Shown here: piece after piece, positions 1 to 11,171 of the stretch
Layout: the number at the start of each line of letters is the position of its first letter
How positions within the stretch are numbered: the first letter of the stretch is position 1
Assembly: GCA_038363925.1 (NCBI GenBank)
Contig: JAQQWL010000005.1
Location: 2,852,001 to 2,916,000 of the forward strand
Reading direction: 5' to 3'
DNA from: Apiospora phragmitis
Lineage: Eukaryota > Ascomycota > Sordariomycetes > Amphisphaeriales > Apiosporaceae
DNA: 64,000 nucleotides
The notes under the pieces: model-generated
What the model was told of the DNA's origin: nothing
Database searches by the model: none
What the model saw: the letters and a program-made list of their open reading frames with translations, nothing else
Program-made: the position numbers and the translations under genes

Positions 1-412
1 TCACAATGGGCCTACGCATATCGTAGGTGCATTGTTGTCGTCACTGCGGCTGGTTCAACTATTCAGTCATGTCCACCGCAACTCCAACGCTCTATCATTA
101 CAAGCAGTCTAGAACGATATGCAATGTTGCTTTTAGGTTTCCACACGTATAATAACGAGTGGCCAAATGATGTCGTCGTCTCAAGAAGATTTGTATGGGT
201 GGTCTGCAGATTGGTGGATGGAGCATCCCAATCCCACCCTCACTAGAGAAAACCCGAACGCAGATTGCAGTCGGTAAGAACTAAATGAAGTGGGTTGGAC
301 GCTGTTGGGCGAGGGGTGGTTCGAGACCTTAGAGGATTACTCTACCCAACTCTCCTCTTTCTCTTTCTCCCCTGAAAGAGGAAAGAGGGTGAGCCGCCCA
401 GCCCTAAACAAA
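1..412. other. window edge, no gene recognised
   Basis: No coherent coding frame or RNA gene was recognised. The stretch lies just downstream of the minus-strand F-box-like remnant and probably holds its 3' flank. Confidence 0.4.
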
Positions 413-1441
413 TCATCCCAAGTCTGAGTCCGAGTCATCCAAATCTTGCAAAGGCATAGGAACGAGGTCGTGATTTTCCGGGTGCCTCAACATACACCCT
501 ATATCTCTCTCAGTTGATTCCAGAGGAGAGAGTGGACGAGGACCATGGGAATGCCACTGCAGAAAGTAGTCGACCGTCACCCCGAAGGCGACCAATGTGT
601 CCCTGATGCTGCTCTGCGCATCAAACAAGAAAAGGCTTTCGCCGGGAGTGGGCAAGGGAATGTAGCTGTACCTCTTCATCATGTCATCCACCTCGCAGCC
701 CACGTACCGGAGGCGGGGGAACTGACCAGAACGGTATGCAAACTCTCGTAGAGCGGTGCAGGCGCTGAGTATCCGTTGCAGTTCGCCCTCCTAAAGCCAG
801 CCGCTTGTAAGGTGAAGGCATCGTAGATGCGAAAGGGGAAGCCGCTGCTCTGGTTGCCCAAAGATCCTGTTGGAGATGCTAGAACCGTCAGCTTTCAACG
901 TTCGCAAGCCTCTGGAAAGTTATCAATGATTCTTGCGATCAATTTGACCAAGCTGCGTGGCTGCCTCACCCGCTTCCCATTGGGTCTATCCATACATCGA
1001 TGCTCGTAAGAGGCAACCTCTTGACCTGCTGGAGGAAAGAGGGTTCATATTCGACAAAGTCGACGACACATTCGCCGATGCTGTCTGTGGATGTAATATT
1101 TGCAGCCGTTCATGTAGAAGTGGTGCAAAACAGACTGCGCCGGTACTCGCAAGGCCTGGGAAACAAGACACAGGGACGATAGACTTCCCTTGTCTTTCTG
1201 GTATTGATCCACGGCTGCTTCGTGATTTTCACAGTGACACCTAAGTGAGATTACGAGCCTTGTTACCTAGGCGTATTGTGTTGTCGTCACTCCCGATTTC
1301 GCTAGAGATGTGATCAGAGTAGATGTCACGCAGCACTCCCGTAGTCGCCAGGTGGCAATACCCGCAGAATTGGCCAATAACGAGATACAAGAATTCGATG
1401 GGCAGCTGGTCGAGATAGATCCTCGCGCGGTTGTCGGCCAT
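413..1441 (-). pseudogene. F-box/leucine-rich-repeat-like protein remnant
   Basis: Read from 1441 downward, the first segment contains LPIEFLYLVIGQF, which resembles the start of a fungal F-box (substrate-adaptor type). The last 900 bases give LRR-like text such as LSHLRCLHL and ACTALREFAYRSG and end at a stop at 413. The parts do not form one frame. The first segment stops at 1241, a frame change is needed near 918, and an in-frame TAG lies at 791-793 between the LRR-like HLTSGWL and EGELQRIL. Introns may explain part of this. If intact the product would be an F-box/LRR-like protein of roughly 300 residues. The family call rests on short motifs only. The TAG could derive from CAG by a C-to-T change. 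Confidence 0.42.
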
Positions 1442-1828
1442 GGCTGTTGGTAGGGTGTTACTTATCCAGTCTGCGACGGTAATATAATGAAACGTTTGTA
1501 AGTGGGCAATGGTTAAAAGGAAAGGGGATCAAGTTCTCTTAATACTATATTCACTCGGGCCGTTTAAATTACATGGCGCATAGTCGTTACCATGTTATCA
1601 TTGAGTTGGGAAGGCAACGGTGGAGTGGCCCCCGTATTTCTCCTGGTCCGGAAGTGCGGAGCAATTAGGCACACCATATAACGGCCACAAGGAACATAGC
1701 GTCACAGTTACGCTTATGTTAGCGATGATATTTACAGTGTTGTCATTCCAAGATAATCCTATGTATTCTCTCTACTAGCACCCCATTAAGGTTCATCGAT
1801 CCTACATGGTCACCACATCTACTCTACT
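1442..1828. other. intergenic, nothing recognised
   Basis: AT-moderate spacer between the F-box-like remnant and the first paralogue of the CxH...CxxC family. No gene, repeat or RNA was seen. Confidence 0.4.
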
Positions 1829-2783
1829 CTACAAGGCCTTCCAAGTAGCCAGGTGGTCCATAAACGTTATATGAAGGTCATTGACATTCTCAAAAGACGT
1901 TTTCAACTCACCCGCCATCGTCATGACCACTTTGAGCTGATCCCGTGAGTGGACTGTAGAGTTGTCAGCAGCAAACTGGTAGAGACCGTATATCTCCAGT
2001 TTGAGCTTCTTTACAGCTTCCACCAGCTTGGAATGGTAGACGTAGATGCTATATTCGTGCGGCTGCCGCCTCATAGGCTGGAACACCCGGCCAAACTCCA
2101 TCAGGTCCATTTTGGTGGGTTTGAACATGGCGGCATACCGCATCGCCGCGTAGGCGATATCAGCAAGCAGACCGCCCAAATCCGCCGGCCATAGCCGCCT
2201 CTCGCTTCGCTATAGCGTCGATGATGCCAGGCCAATCGGCTGGGGTGCGATAGGCCTTGATGGACCCTCCCGCGCCTTCCGCAACGATGGGCGGGTTCAT
2301 GGCCCCGATGGCGCTCCGGAGCTTGTTTTGCTCCGTCTGGTTGGTGATGTACCGGGTCGCCACGCGCTGGGACCACTGGGCCAGCAGCGCGATCAGCTCG
2401 GGGTTGGGATCCGCGACTAGCCGGTTGGCTATGTGGTATAGCATCGCAAGGAGGGAGTGTGCGTGCTCTGTACCCAGGTGCGGGTAGCGCAGAACCTGCG
2501 CACGCATGTTGACCATGGTGGGTGAGGTGGTAAGCAGTCAGCAGTCGGCGCAGCACGTTTCGACTTGACGGCCCATATTGGGCCACTCGGGCACCAAGTG
2601 GTGCATGGCCAGCGTGTCGTAGAGCTGGCTAGTGTTGTCGCGTATGGCGGCACGATCGCCACAGATGTAGAGGAAGCCGGTGTTGAGTATGGTCTCTCTC
2701 GGGGGCCCTTCCCCAGTCGAAACCAAGGAGGCAGTGTCCGAGGACTGTTGCGAAGAGCCATGAGATGAGTGTTGGGAAGTCAT
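1829..2783 (-). pseudogene. CxH...CxxC family protein, copy 1 (broken)
   Basis: First of four paralogues in this window; function unknown. From the start at 2783 the protein has a Ser/Thr/Gln-rich lead, then TGFLYICGDRAA and, about 35 residues later, TCCADC, corresponding to the CxH and CxxC zinc-site-like pair of the intact copy at 19408. A TGA at 2538-2540 directly follows CADC. The same frame then continues for more than 120 residues, including HSLLAMLYHIANRL, aligning with SASLMFHDLWTAL of the intact copy. Near 2170-2180 the frame shifts by one base and the C-terminal helical part follows to 1829. Two lesions make a pseudogene the simplest reading. It is closest to copy 2 (4000-4988). No donor-like GT was found that would splice out the TGA. 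Confidence 0.72.
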
Positions 2784-3999
2784 TTTTGATTAGGCAGATG
2801 TTGGTTAATCGACTAAGATGTGATGTGCAGATAACAGCTGATGCTGATCTGTCGAATCCATGTTTATCTTCTGATGCTCGAAAGATCTAGGATTTATAGA
2901 TAGGCGAGAGAGGTAATACCGGGTCTGTTCTCGAACACCCTCACTTTTCCAGTTTGATAGTGCCTTAAATGCAATGTGTTAGACAATAAACAAAATTATT
3001 GTTCTAGAACAAGTTGCTATAACAGTAGACAAGGACTTTATTAGACGAACTCAAAAATATGATGAGACTGCTTCGCCGTCGCTTCGGACAGAAGACGTAG
3101 TCTACTGGCAAAGTACGCATTTCACAATTCAAAAGCATAGGCAATCAGAAGCATTTATTTAATGTGCTCGATACATATTACGAAAAAGTACATATCTCTC
3201 CGTGTTACTCCATATGCCACTGCTAAGAACTAAAGCCATCTCGTAGTCGAGAACAGCATATGACCATGCTGGGCCTCCCATAGGCGCATCGTTATCTCGG
3301 GCTTCTATACAGTACTTCTTGTCTGGGCTTCCCTCAATTCAGCTCAGACAACGGCATCTCGGGTCGTGTCCTCAAACGTCAGTCACGGCAGGAAGTGCAT
3401 GAAACTGTGGTATTTGAACCATGGAGTTGGCTGCGAATAGGGGACATGTCGCATCACAGACCACTCCTGGTGGCATGTATATAGATAGTATTAAGTAAGC
3501 AGAAAATGATAGAGCGCTATCTAAAATTAGAAAGGAAGGAACTTAAAAAAGGAGGACTCACCCACGTGGCTATAGATGAATAAAAGAGACTGTTATTAAG
3601 AATTGGACCTATACTAGTGTGCTCTGACCCCTGACCCTACTGCGACAGGAGACGAAAAGAGCTAAGGACCTGTGAAGGCATTTGCGGGGTCTGTATGAAG
3701 ACAGTGGACGTCTCCTTCCACCTGTTTTGTACGTTGCTTCTAATCATGCTGTTACTGGGTGATAGCTTTTTCTTTTGAAGTATGTTGTGTATTTCAACTC
3801 AGTAAGGCGTCAATGCCGTGGATGGACTATGTAGTAGGTAAACGGAATCAATTTGACTTGGCCACAACAGTCCTCCTTTGACCCACTTTGACTCTACGCT
3901 CTTTGCTAGTATGCACGTTGTAAAAACTCAAAAATGTAGAAGAAAGGTTCGCTTACATTTCAAGGGACATTAGCTGTTTCTATGTATACTACTACTACC
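2784..3999. other. intergenic with two short dispersed repeats
   Basis: No coding frame was recognised. The stretch contains a 44-bp segment (3494-3537) that recurs imperfectly just after the intact family copy at 20620-20663, and one arm (3614-3648) of a 35-bp inverted repeat whose partner is at 13136-13171. It separates the two broken minus-strand family copies. Confidence 0.5.
3614..3648 (+). repeat. left arm of a 35-bp dispersed inverted repeat
   Basis: The segment around the core GCTCTGACCCCTGACCC recurs in reverse orientation at 13136-13171 with about 90 percent identity over 35 bases, ending in TGCGACAG on both sides. Similarity stops abruptly beyond it. It may be the terminus of a mobile element or two solitary repeat ends. 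No target-site duplication was found. Confidence 0.6.
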
Positions 4000-4988
4000 T
4001 CATATCATACCTGGGTGAAACGCGTTCGGCATCTTGGTTTGATGGTCGCACCATGCCTCGTAGCGATTCAGCGTCACGCCACTCAGTCGTACCACTCTCT
4101 CAAATAAGGCGTTCATATAACGCACAGTCTCCACCACCGCCTTGAGCTCATTCCGCGTCTTGGCGAGAGGGTGGTGCGTAGCATCACGGAACAACGAGTA
4201 GCACTCCACCTTGAACTTACGGACCGCATCCGCCAGCTTCTCATGTTCAATATGGATTCTACTGTTCCGAGGAGGGAATAGTTTCGGGTCCTCGTTCCAT
4301 TGCGGGGACGTATCTTAGTATTGGCCTTGAATGTAGCCGCTACGAGGATTCCGCCATGGGCAATATCCGTGAGTAGTGGTCCAACGACGGCGGGCCACGG
4401 TTTCCAGACAGACCAGCGGATCCTGCGGGCGCGCTTGTCGAACCTCGCTACCGCACGTTGATACCTACACGCGCAGCTCTCGGGGTGGGTGAGTTCTAGA
4501 GGCATGTCGGAAGACGAGCGCCACACCTGGATCGAGCGCAATACGTCGCGGACCACCAGCCGACTCATCGTAGCGCCGATGGGACGGGACTTGATGGCGG
4601 AAAAGAAGGCGTCGAGGTGCTCCCTGGGGTACTCGTGCGCTATACGGGCTACCCAGTGGACCAGCAACGAAAGGTGCACGGTACGGGTTTCATCCGCCAT
4701 GATGCGGTCAGCGAGGTGGTAAAACATGGCGAGCAGGGAATGCGATTGCTCTTTCTTCAGTACTTCGCGAAGCACCTGTGGCCGCTTGACAAGCACCTAG
4801 CCGTCATCGCGTATCTTCTAGCACGGAGAACATATCGTGCCAAGAGGAATATCCATGTCTGGTGTTTCCGGCGCCAGGCCCCTGGCTCGCAGCTCAATCT
4901 GCAGCTTGGTGGGTACACCGCCAACTTCGGCGCGGTGGCCGCAGCAGTACAGGAAGCCAGTATTGTGAATGGTTTTGATTACCATCAT
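4000..4988 (-). pseudogene. CxH...CxxC family protein, copy 2 (broken)
   Basis: Second family member, same orientation as copy 1. From the start at 4988 it reads TGFLYCCGHRAEVGG, then GTICSPC, keeping the C-x-H and C-x2-C pairs. In-frame TAG codons follow immediately at 4818-4820 and seven codons later at 4797-4799. The frame then continues with HSLLAMFYHLADRIMADET and a long helical region. Near 4240-4280 it shifts, and the C-terminal ECYSLFRDATHHPLAKTRNELK part is in another frame down to the stop at 4000. The first stop sits at the same alignment position as the TGA of copy 1. Both TAGs would read Gln if they came from CAG. Pseudogene most likely; function unknown. Confidence 0.72.
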
Positions 4989-6015
4989 TACGGAGTAGCT
5001 AACTTTTCGGTAGACAAAGAATGCATGGGTATATCCTGTTTACTAATTACCAAGGGATTTATATCCTTTTATCTAGGATCATCCTAGAACGCCCACTTAG
5101 GGTGTTACGAGAAATTTGAAGAAGACTATGGGATTGTGTTTCGCTGCTATTCTTTTCCGGGCCATCTGCCTCTGCAACAGTGAGGCTAACATGAAAGGTA
5201 TTTTCTGGCTGATAAAAGAGACATAAGACAACAACCCCTTTGTTATAAAAAAAAAAAACTACCAGAGAAAAATGTCTCACAGCTGGTGTGAGTCATCTGT
5301 GGGGCTCTTTGTGTTTCTTCACTTTTATCAGAGGCTGTTGAAAGAGTTGGTTTATCGTTGCCGTTAAGCAACTGTGGAAGACGTATAGGCGGAAACTCAA
5401 GCTTGGCCATACGTTATAGGATTGAAATTTCGATGTTACTTGTCGGCAAGTCATCTTCTACTCTCCCATTCAAGGCAATGCTTACGGAATTTGGAAGAAA
5501 TGGCACTCGGTCCGGTCCTTGGAACTTCGATGACCCAAATTCCGGGTTGATAAGCGGAAGCTAACTTTCTATCCTTATCGAGGATGGAAATATTGTGTCC
5601 TCAGACAGACCTTCATGAAATTTACCGACTGCAGCATGGCTCCTCTCGGAGACCACGAAGACCATGTGAATCTATGCCGGAGAAGTGGACTTCGCCGGGA
5701 GGACTTCAGCTTCTATCTGGTCCCATACCAACCTCGGGCGTACCTGCGATCCGAGCAATATCAATTTGTCCCAGATTCTCTGACGGTAAAAACAATATGA
5801 AATTTATCTGCATCAACCGAAAGAGATGATTGAACATCGGATAAGGATTCCCCGAGCGTGATGTCTTTCCAGCCATTGAGGTGTACTTGATTTTGCCGTC
5901 ATCGGTGATCAAGGAGAATGCGGGGGTGGGGTTGTTGGAGACCAAATCGCTACATCCGACGGCACTGCTTACCACTTCCCTGCGACAAGTTGAGACACAA
6001 CTCATCATTTTCACA
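4989..6015. other. intergenic, no convincing gene
   Basis: Holds an A-run near 5249. A minus-strand open frame at 5706-6077 has no recognisable motif and no conserved-looking boundaries, so it is not called. The 3' end acts as upstream region of the aldolase-type gene. Confidence 0.4.
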
Positions 6016-7061
6016 ATGTCGCCATCCGCCGTAAATGAGATTGAGTCCAAGGAGAATGCATCGCCGGGGAAGGCCAAGGCCGGCAGTCCACCTCAAGTGC
6101 AATCCATGGGCAAGACCAAGGACGGACGCACCCTGAGGGTCCGGAAGTATCCCAGCTTCGACAAGCCGGAATCCGAGCGCACGTACCGGAAGCAGCATCT
6201 CGCGGCGGCCTTCCGGGTCTTCGCCGACCGCGGTTTCGACGAAGGCGTGGCCGGGCACATCTCGGTACGAGATCCCATCTTAACGGACCACTTCTGTAAG
6301 TTAAAAACGAACCATCCCTTGGTTGGACCTAGGAGCTGAACAAACAATTTTTCGTAATAGGGCTAAACCCCCTTTCTATGCATTTCTCCCTCATCAAGGT
6401 GTCGGATCTCATCTTGGTCGACGAAGATGGGTTGGTGGTCAGAAGGAGAGGAACCCATCAACACGGCAGCCTTCACCATCCACTCGGCAATCCATCGGGC
6501 CAGACCCGATGTCCATGCGGCGTGCCATGCACACAGCGTACACGGGAAAGCCTTCTCCGTCTTCGGCCGGGAACTTGAAATGATCACTCAAGGCAAGTAA
6601 ACCCAACAGTTGGCTTGGCAAATTGGTGCAGGGTCGATTTCCTTGTTGCTTACTGTGTCTGCGTGACTGTTCGTTCGTGTGCAGACTCCCTACGCTTCTA
6701 CAAAAGCCACGCCATCTACGACTCCTTCGGCGGTGTCGTCGTGGACCGCGCGGAGGGCGACCGCATCGCGCGGGCCCTGGGCCCGCACAACAAGGCCGTC
6801 ATCCTACAGAACCACGGAGTCCTGACCGTGGGCCAGACAGTCGACGAGGCGGCCTTTTGGTTTCTCAGTCTCGAGCGGACCTGCCAGGCCCAGCTGCTCG
6901 CCGACGCGGCGGCCGCGGCAGGGTACGCGAAGAAGTACATTGACGAGGAGGAGGCGCGCTACGCCGTGCAGGAGCTGGGCGGGCCCGAGAAGGGCTGGCT
7001 GGCGTTTCAGCCGTACTACGACGAGCAGGTCGCGAAGACAGGAGGGTCTTTCCTCAAATGA
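6016..7061 (+). pseudogene. class II aldolase/adducin-domain protein, one-base frameshift
   Basis: The family comprises metal-dependent aldolases/epimerases acting on small sugar phosphates or related substrates; the substrate here is unknown. Three exons are supported: 6016-6295, 6361-6592 and 6685-7061. Intron 1 is GTAAGT...TAG. Intron 2 starts with the non-canonical donor GCAAGT and ends GTGTGCAG. Family text is clear: [34 protein letters not shown], and the late DSFGGVVV, LQNHGVLTVGQTVDEA. In exon 2 the VSDLILVDEDGLVV part and the following part (His-rich, CHAHSVHGKAF) are in different frames. One extra base at or near 6441 explains this, and the three exons sum to 889 nt, one more than a multiple of three. 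Without that base it would be about 295 residues, the usual length. It may be a recent lesion or a sequencing error. Confidence 0.78.
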
Positions 7062-7528
7062 GCGGGGTTACGCAGTGGTAGACCAGTGCTGCCCATCTCA
7101 TTTCAGTTGGACAATAAGTACAAAGCGAGTATTGACTGCGGATTAGCTCCTTTTGCTGGCATGGTGCATGAGGAGAGGTTGAAATTAGCACCGACTTGGT
7201 TACAAAAGAGTCTAGACTCTCGCACATACCTCGGTTCGGCCGGTTGTTAGGACGAAGGCCAAAAAGTAAGATAATAACCATTCCTTATCCTTAGGTAATT
7301 TGAAGCATCACCAGAACTACAAATTCAACGTGTCACAGATGCATTCAAGATGAAAAGGTATGACCACCATAATAGTATTTACATTTCGTTGGTAAAGTTC
7401 AGAGAGAGTATATACAGATCAGCCACCATCAGTCATTGTCAACATCCATTAAGCATGCATGTGTTCAGCCACCATGAATCATAGTCCACATCCATCACAC
7501 CAATAACACGTTTTGTCGGTTGACCACC
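7062..7528. other. intergenic, convergent 3' region
   Basis: Spacer between the convergent aldolase-type gene and the cysteine-rich repeat gene. It contains a loosely repeated CAGCCACCAT...CATCCA unit near 7420-7500 but no gene. Confidence 0.4.
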
Positions 7529-8825
7529 TTAGTTGTAAGGGTTGGTGCCGAGGCACTGAGCGTACTCAGCCGAGCAGGTGCTCATGTTCGCGTTGGGGGG
7601 CAGCGCGGCAGGCGTCAGCCTCGCCGGAGCACATGTCCTTGCAAGAGGCCTTCTGGGCGCTGCAGAACGACATGTTGGCATCGGGGGCGGTGCGGCAGGC
7701 ATCATCGGCGGCCTCGCAGTTGCCCCGGTGGACGGCGGAGCCGGAGCTGGACTGGGGGGCGTCGCCACGCTTGGCGTAGGGGTTGGTGCCGAGGCACTGC
7801 GCGTACTCGGCGGAGCAGGTGCTCATGTTGGCGCCGGGCACGGCGCGGCAGGCGTCGGCCTCGCCAGAGCACATGTTCTTGCAGCTGGCCTTCTCGGCCG
7901 AGCACTGCGCCATGTTGGCACCGGGGGCGGTGCGGCAGGCGGTGTCGGCCTTCTCGCAGTCGCCCTGGTGGACGGCGCTGCCGGAGTAGCCCTGAGGGGT
8001 GCCGCGCTTCTTGGCGTAGGGGTTCTCGCCCAGGCAGCTGGCGTAGTCGGCCGAGCACTGCGCCTGGTTGGCGTCGGGCGCGGTGCGGCACTGGTTGGAG
8101 TCGGCCTTGCAGGTGGCCTTGCAGGCAGCCTTCTCAGCGGAGCACTGGGCCATGTTGGCGTCGGGGGCGGTGCGGCAGGCGTCGTCCTTCAGGACGCAGC
8201 CGGACGCGGCGGCCTTGCTCTTGGGGGCGGGGAAGTAGACGGCATCGCCAGTCTCGGAGTGAGGGGCGGGGAAGTAGACAGCGTCGCCAGTCTCAGAGTG
8301 AGGGGCCTCGTCGCGCTTAGCGTAGGGGTTGTAGCCCAAGCACTTGGCGTAGTCACCGGCGCACGCGGCCATGTTGGCATCAGGGCCGCCGCGGCAGGAG
8401 TCGGCGGCGGTGGAGCAGGTGTCCTTGCACTCGGCCTTCTGGGCGGAGCACTCGGCCATGTTGGCGCCGGGGGCGGTGCGGCAGGCGTCGTCCTTGAGGG
8501 CGCACGAGGCGTCGGCGACGGCGTCCTTCTTGGCAACGGCGGACTGGGGCTTCAGCGACTCGTCGAGGGACTTGCCGGTGCAGCCAACCAGGCTGGCGGC
8601 GCAGGTGGCGTGGTTGGCGTCAGGGGCGGTCGAGCAGCGGTCGAAGCTGACCTTGCAGGCGCCGATGCACTGGGCGACGGCGATGTTGCACTCGACGGAG
8701 GAGAGGCCGTTGTTGGCGGTGTACTTGCGGCAGACGTCCTCGCTGCTGGCGCAGGTAGGGCCGGCAGGGGCGGCGGCGGCGCAGTAGGCCAGGATGGCAA
8801 TAGCGATGGCGTTGTTGAAGTACAT
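7529..8825 (-). CDS. secreted protein of four Cys-rich modules with dibasic linkers
   Basis: No named family recognised. The N-terminus MYFNNAIAIAILAYCAAAAP is a signal peptide. A degenerate lead with Cys pairs (residues 25-82) is followed by four modules starting near residues 108, 210, 290 and 370. Each has eight cysteines spaced C-x6-C-x10-C-x6-C-x3-C-x6-C-x10-C-x6-C, i.e. two half-repeats built on CRTAPxANM..CSA..A.C. Modules end in NPYAKR, NPYAKKR or NPYAKR, which look like Kex2 processing sites, followed by short linkers (SGSAVHQGD, SGSAVHRGN). The first linker carries a perfect 13-residue tandem duplication (PHSETGDAVYFPA). The last module is broken by one extra base in a six-G run at 7595-7600: in the main frame the protein stops at 7566, while the shifted frame completes the module and ends at 7529 in NPYN. 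Strong codon bias supports a real, expressed gene. Role (adhesion, antimicrobial, effector) unknown. Confidence 0.8.
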
Positions 8826-11171
8826 TATGGCGGTAGATTAATGTGTGGTTTTGGGTGTTTTTAGAAGGAGTGTTGTAGTTGGAGAAGAACGAAAGTCGTT
8901 GGTATTATTAAGGTGGTTGTATTTGTATTAGTGAGTGGTGTAGGGGTGATGATGGTGGTAGTAGAATCTTTTTCCAACGAGCGATCACCGTCCGCTTTAT
9001 AGGATATGTCGCCGTTCTGAGGCGCCCCGTCGAAAACTCCATGAAATATTGTGGAGCTCTCGTTGTAGGCATGATCAGCATTCGCTGGTGGTTTTGGTGG
9101 GGTAGACCGGGCAGAGCTTTTTCTGGAATACGAGACTATTATTAGACCCTGTCCCAAGAATTTGTTTTGACCGCTCGTTAGCTCCTTCCATGTCGGTATA
9201 CCTAGATGCAGAGATACCGGGTTGACAGTAAAGACAATAGCACAGCACGCGCGCCTACCAGTCTGCTTGCGTTGCGCCTCCGACGAAAACACAGCTATTC
9301 ACAACGAAGCCGGCGTTTTGCCCCTACAACGTCCGGACACCCCGAGTCCGGGACAGCCGTGTGGTCTCTCGCGGATGGCAGTGTAGGGAGCGGCGCTAGA
9401 AAGCATTGAAACCTTCTAGGGCGCCGCACCAACTGTAGCTGCCGCGTGGCTGAGTCTAGAGGAACATGGAGAAGCAGCCTGGCAGCGGGACGGGCTGGCG
9501 GCAATGCCGGTAAGGGCTGACACCAGCTCTGCCAACTCAGTGGAAAATCGGCCACTATCCAGCGCCAAGACCTTCCCCTGACCCCGAATACCCGCGCAAA
9601 CTCAGTTACATCGTGCTGGCATCAGTCGTGCCTTACGGCTTTCCTCGATAGAATAGGGCAGGACAGCAAGGTGCAGTCGTTGATTGGTTGACAACTAACT
9701 AATAGATGGGCCTGGCAACCCCACGGCAGCTGGCAATCCCTGCAACCCGGTCGGTAATTCAGGGGCAGCCCAAATTGCAGCGGGTCCCTCGTAATGAGAA
9801 CTGACAGCAGGGCAGGTCCCACCCAACACGACTGCCATACGGAGTATTGGCTGTGGATAGCGGAAGTCTTATCCTCCCCCACAGTTCCTGTCACTAGTCA
9901 AATTCTTAGTCATTTTCTATCTCTTTGTACAAGGGCCTCTGTACGAAACACTGCACGAAAGCTCCAAGTCAATCTCAAACATAAAATAACCGCAGTACCA
10001 ACTAGGAATGATCAGCAAACACTCCCTGTGTAGCTCGCGATTCCCCCGATGTAGGACCTTCTGCCATCTCGGCCTTTGAGAGATTTTGTGCCTGTGGATA
10101 GAGAACAAACAGCACAGCGGAATTTGGGCTGGAACGCTAGGTACACCTCAGTCGCGGCCCAGTTGCTCTCCTCACACGAGACTATTGTGCAACTCACTGG
10201 GGCTTTGAAAGAATCTGTCAGAGATTTGCTCGGAGAGTTGGGCTGTGCCAACCAAGACCCCGACAGGGCTGGCGGGCTGAATGGGCGGACGTTGCTATCC
10301 ACATATATAACTGGGCTATCTTGGAGATCAATTCAATAATGAACGGGTTGTTTACCTTATACGAACGAAGCACGCGCCTCGCCACTATGAATAGACTCAC
10401 GACCAAAAAGACAAGAAACTTAAATCAGTAGAAACTATACCCAATAGTACGCTCTAACGTTTTTGTGAAATGGGCCGGACTCTGGCTCGTGGTACTTGGA
10501 CGATCTTATCATCTTCCACAGCCTAGTCCCTCATTGCCCTTTGACACGAGGCAATGAAGGGCACCTGGTGGTCATAACCCGATTGACAGCAGAGGGCGGT
10601 TGGGATGCAAAATCTAGGATTCGAAGCAACCTGCCTTGCCAGGAAGAGAAATATCGCTTGTAGGGCAGTGTTGAAAGTAGATATCAAATTCGACGTGTGG
10701 CTTAGCGTAGCACCTCCACAGTGGCGCCCTACCCCTGTACCCACTGCGATAACTACTTACATACCTGGTTCAACCACTAAGGTGAACAACTGAATTTCTA
10801 TATGTACACTCTGCGATCTTGAAGGGCCTTCCTGGTATTACTCAAAGATGTGCTATAGAAAATGTAGTTTGCCCGATTCTGGCTAATGTACCAAAAGTGG
10901 CGGGAACGGTCATGTAAATGGAAGGTTCTGGTCTGGCATTGTCGTGGTGTGTCATGCAGGACTATGGCAGAAGCCTTACTGTGGCCTAATACCGGCCGCG
11001 ACAAGCGGACGTCTCCTGCTTATCTAAGCTCTAGAATTGATTATGCATGCTTCCCCGCAAGATCCCCCCGGGTTCTCTTTGTGAACCTGTCGCGGCTACT
11101 CTCAACGCATCCCGTGATATGCACTATTGGATGAGGTTCCTTGAAATACCGCCTGATAATTCTCTCTCGCC
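8826..11171. other. long intergenic stretch, nothing recognised
   Basis: About 2.3 kb with stops in all frames and no recognisable domain. It contains the upstream regions of the divergent Cys-rich secreted gene (minus) and Ras-like gene (plus). No repeat ends or RNA genes were seen. Confidence 0.45.

Noticed and set aside
5706..6077. 123-residue minus-strand open frame upstream of the aldolase-type gene
   Set aside because: No motif, no coding bias, and it overlaps the start of the aldolase-type gene.
7529..8825. Dikaritin/ustiloxin-type RiPP precursor idea for the Cys-rich protein
   Set aside because: Repeats are large Cys modules, not short cores, and no UstY/DUF3328-like gene was found in the window. 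Only the Kex2-processing part of the idea is kept.
7578..8864. 428-residue open frame on the plus strand opposite the Cys-rich gene
   Set aside because: Gly/Ala/Val-rich shadow produced by the strong codon bias and repeats of the minus-strand gene. The minus strand has a signal peptide and a regular Cys pattern.
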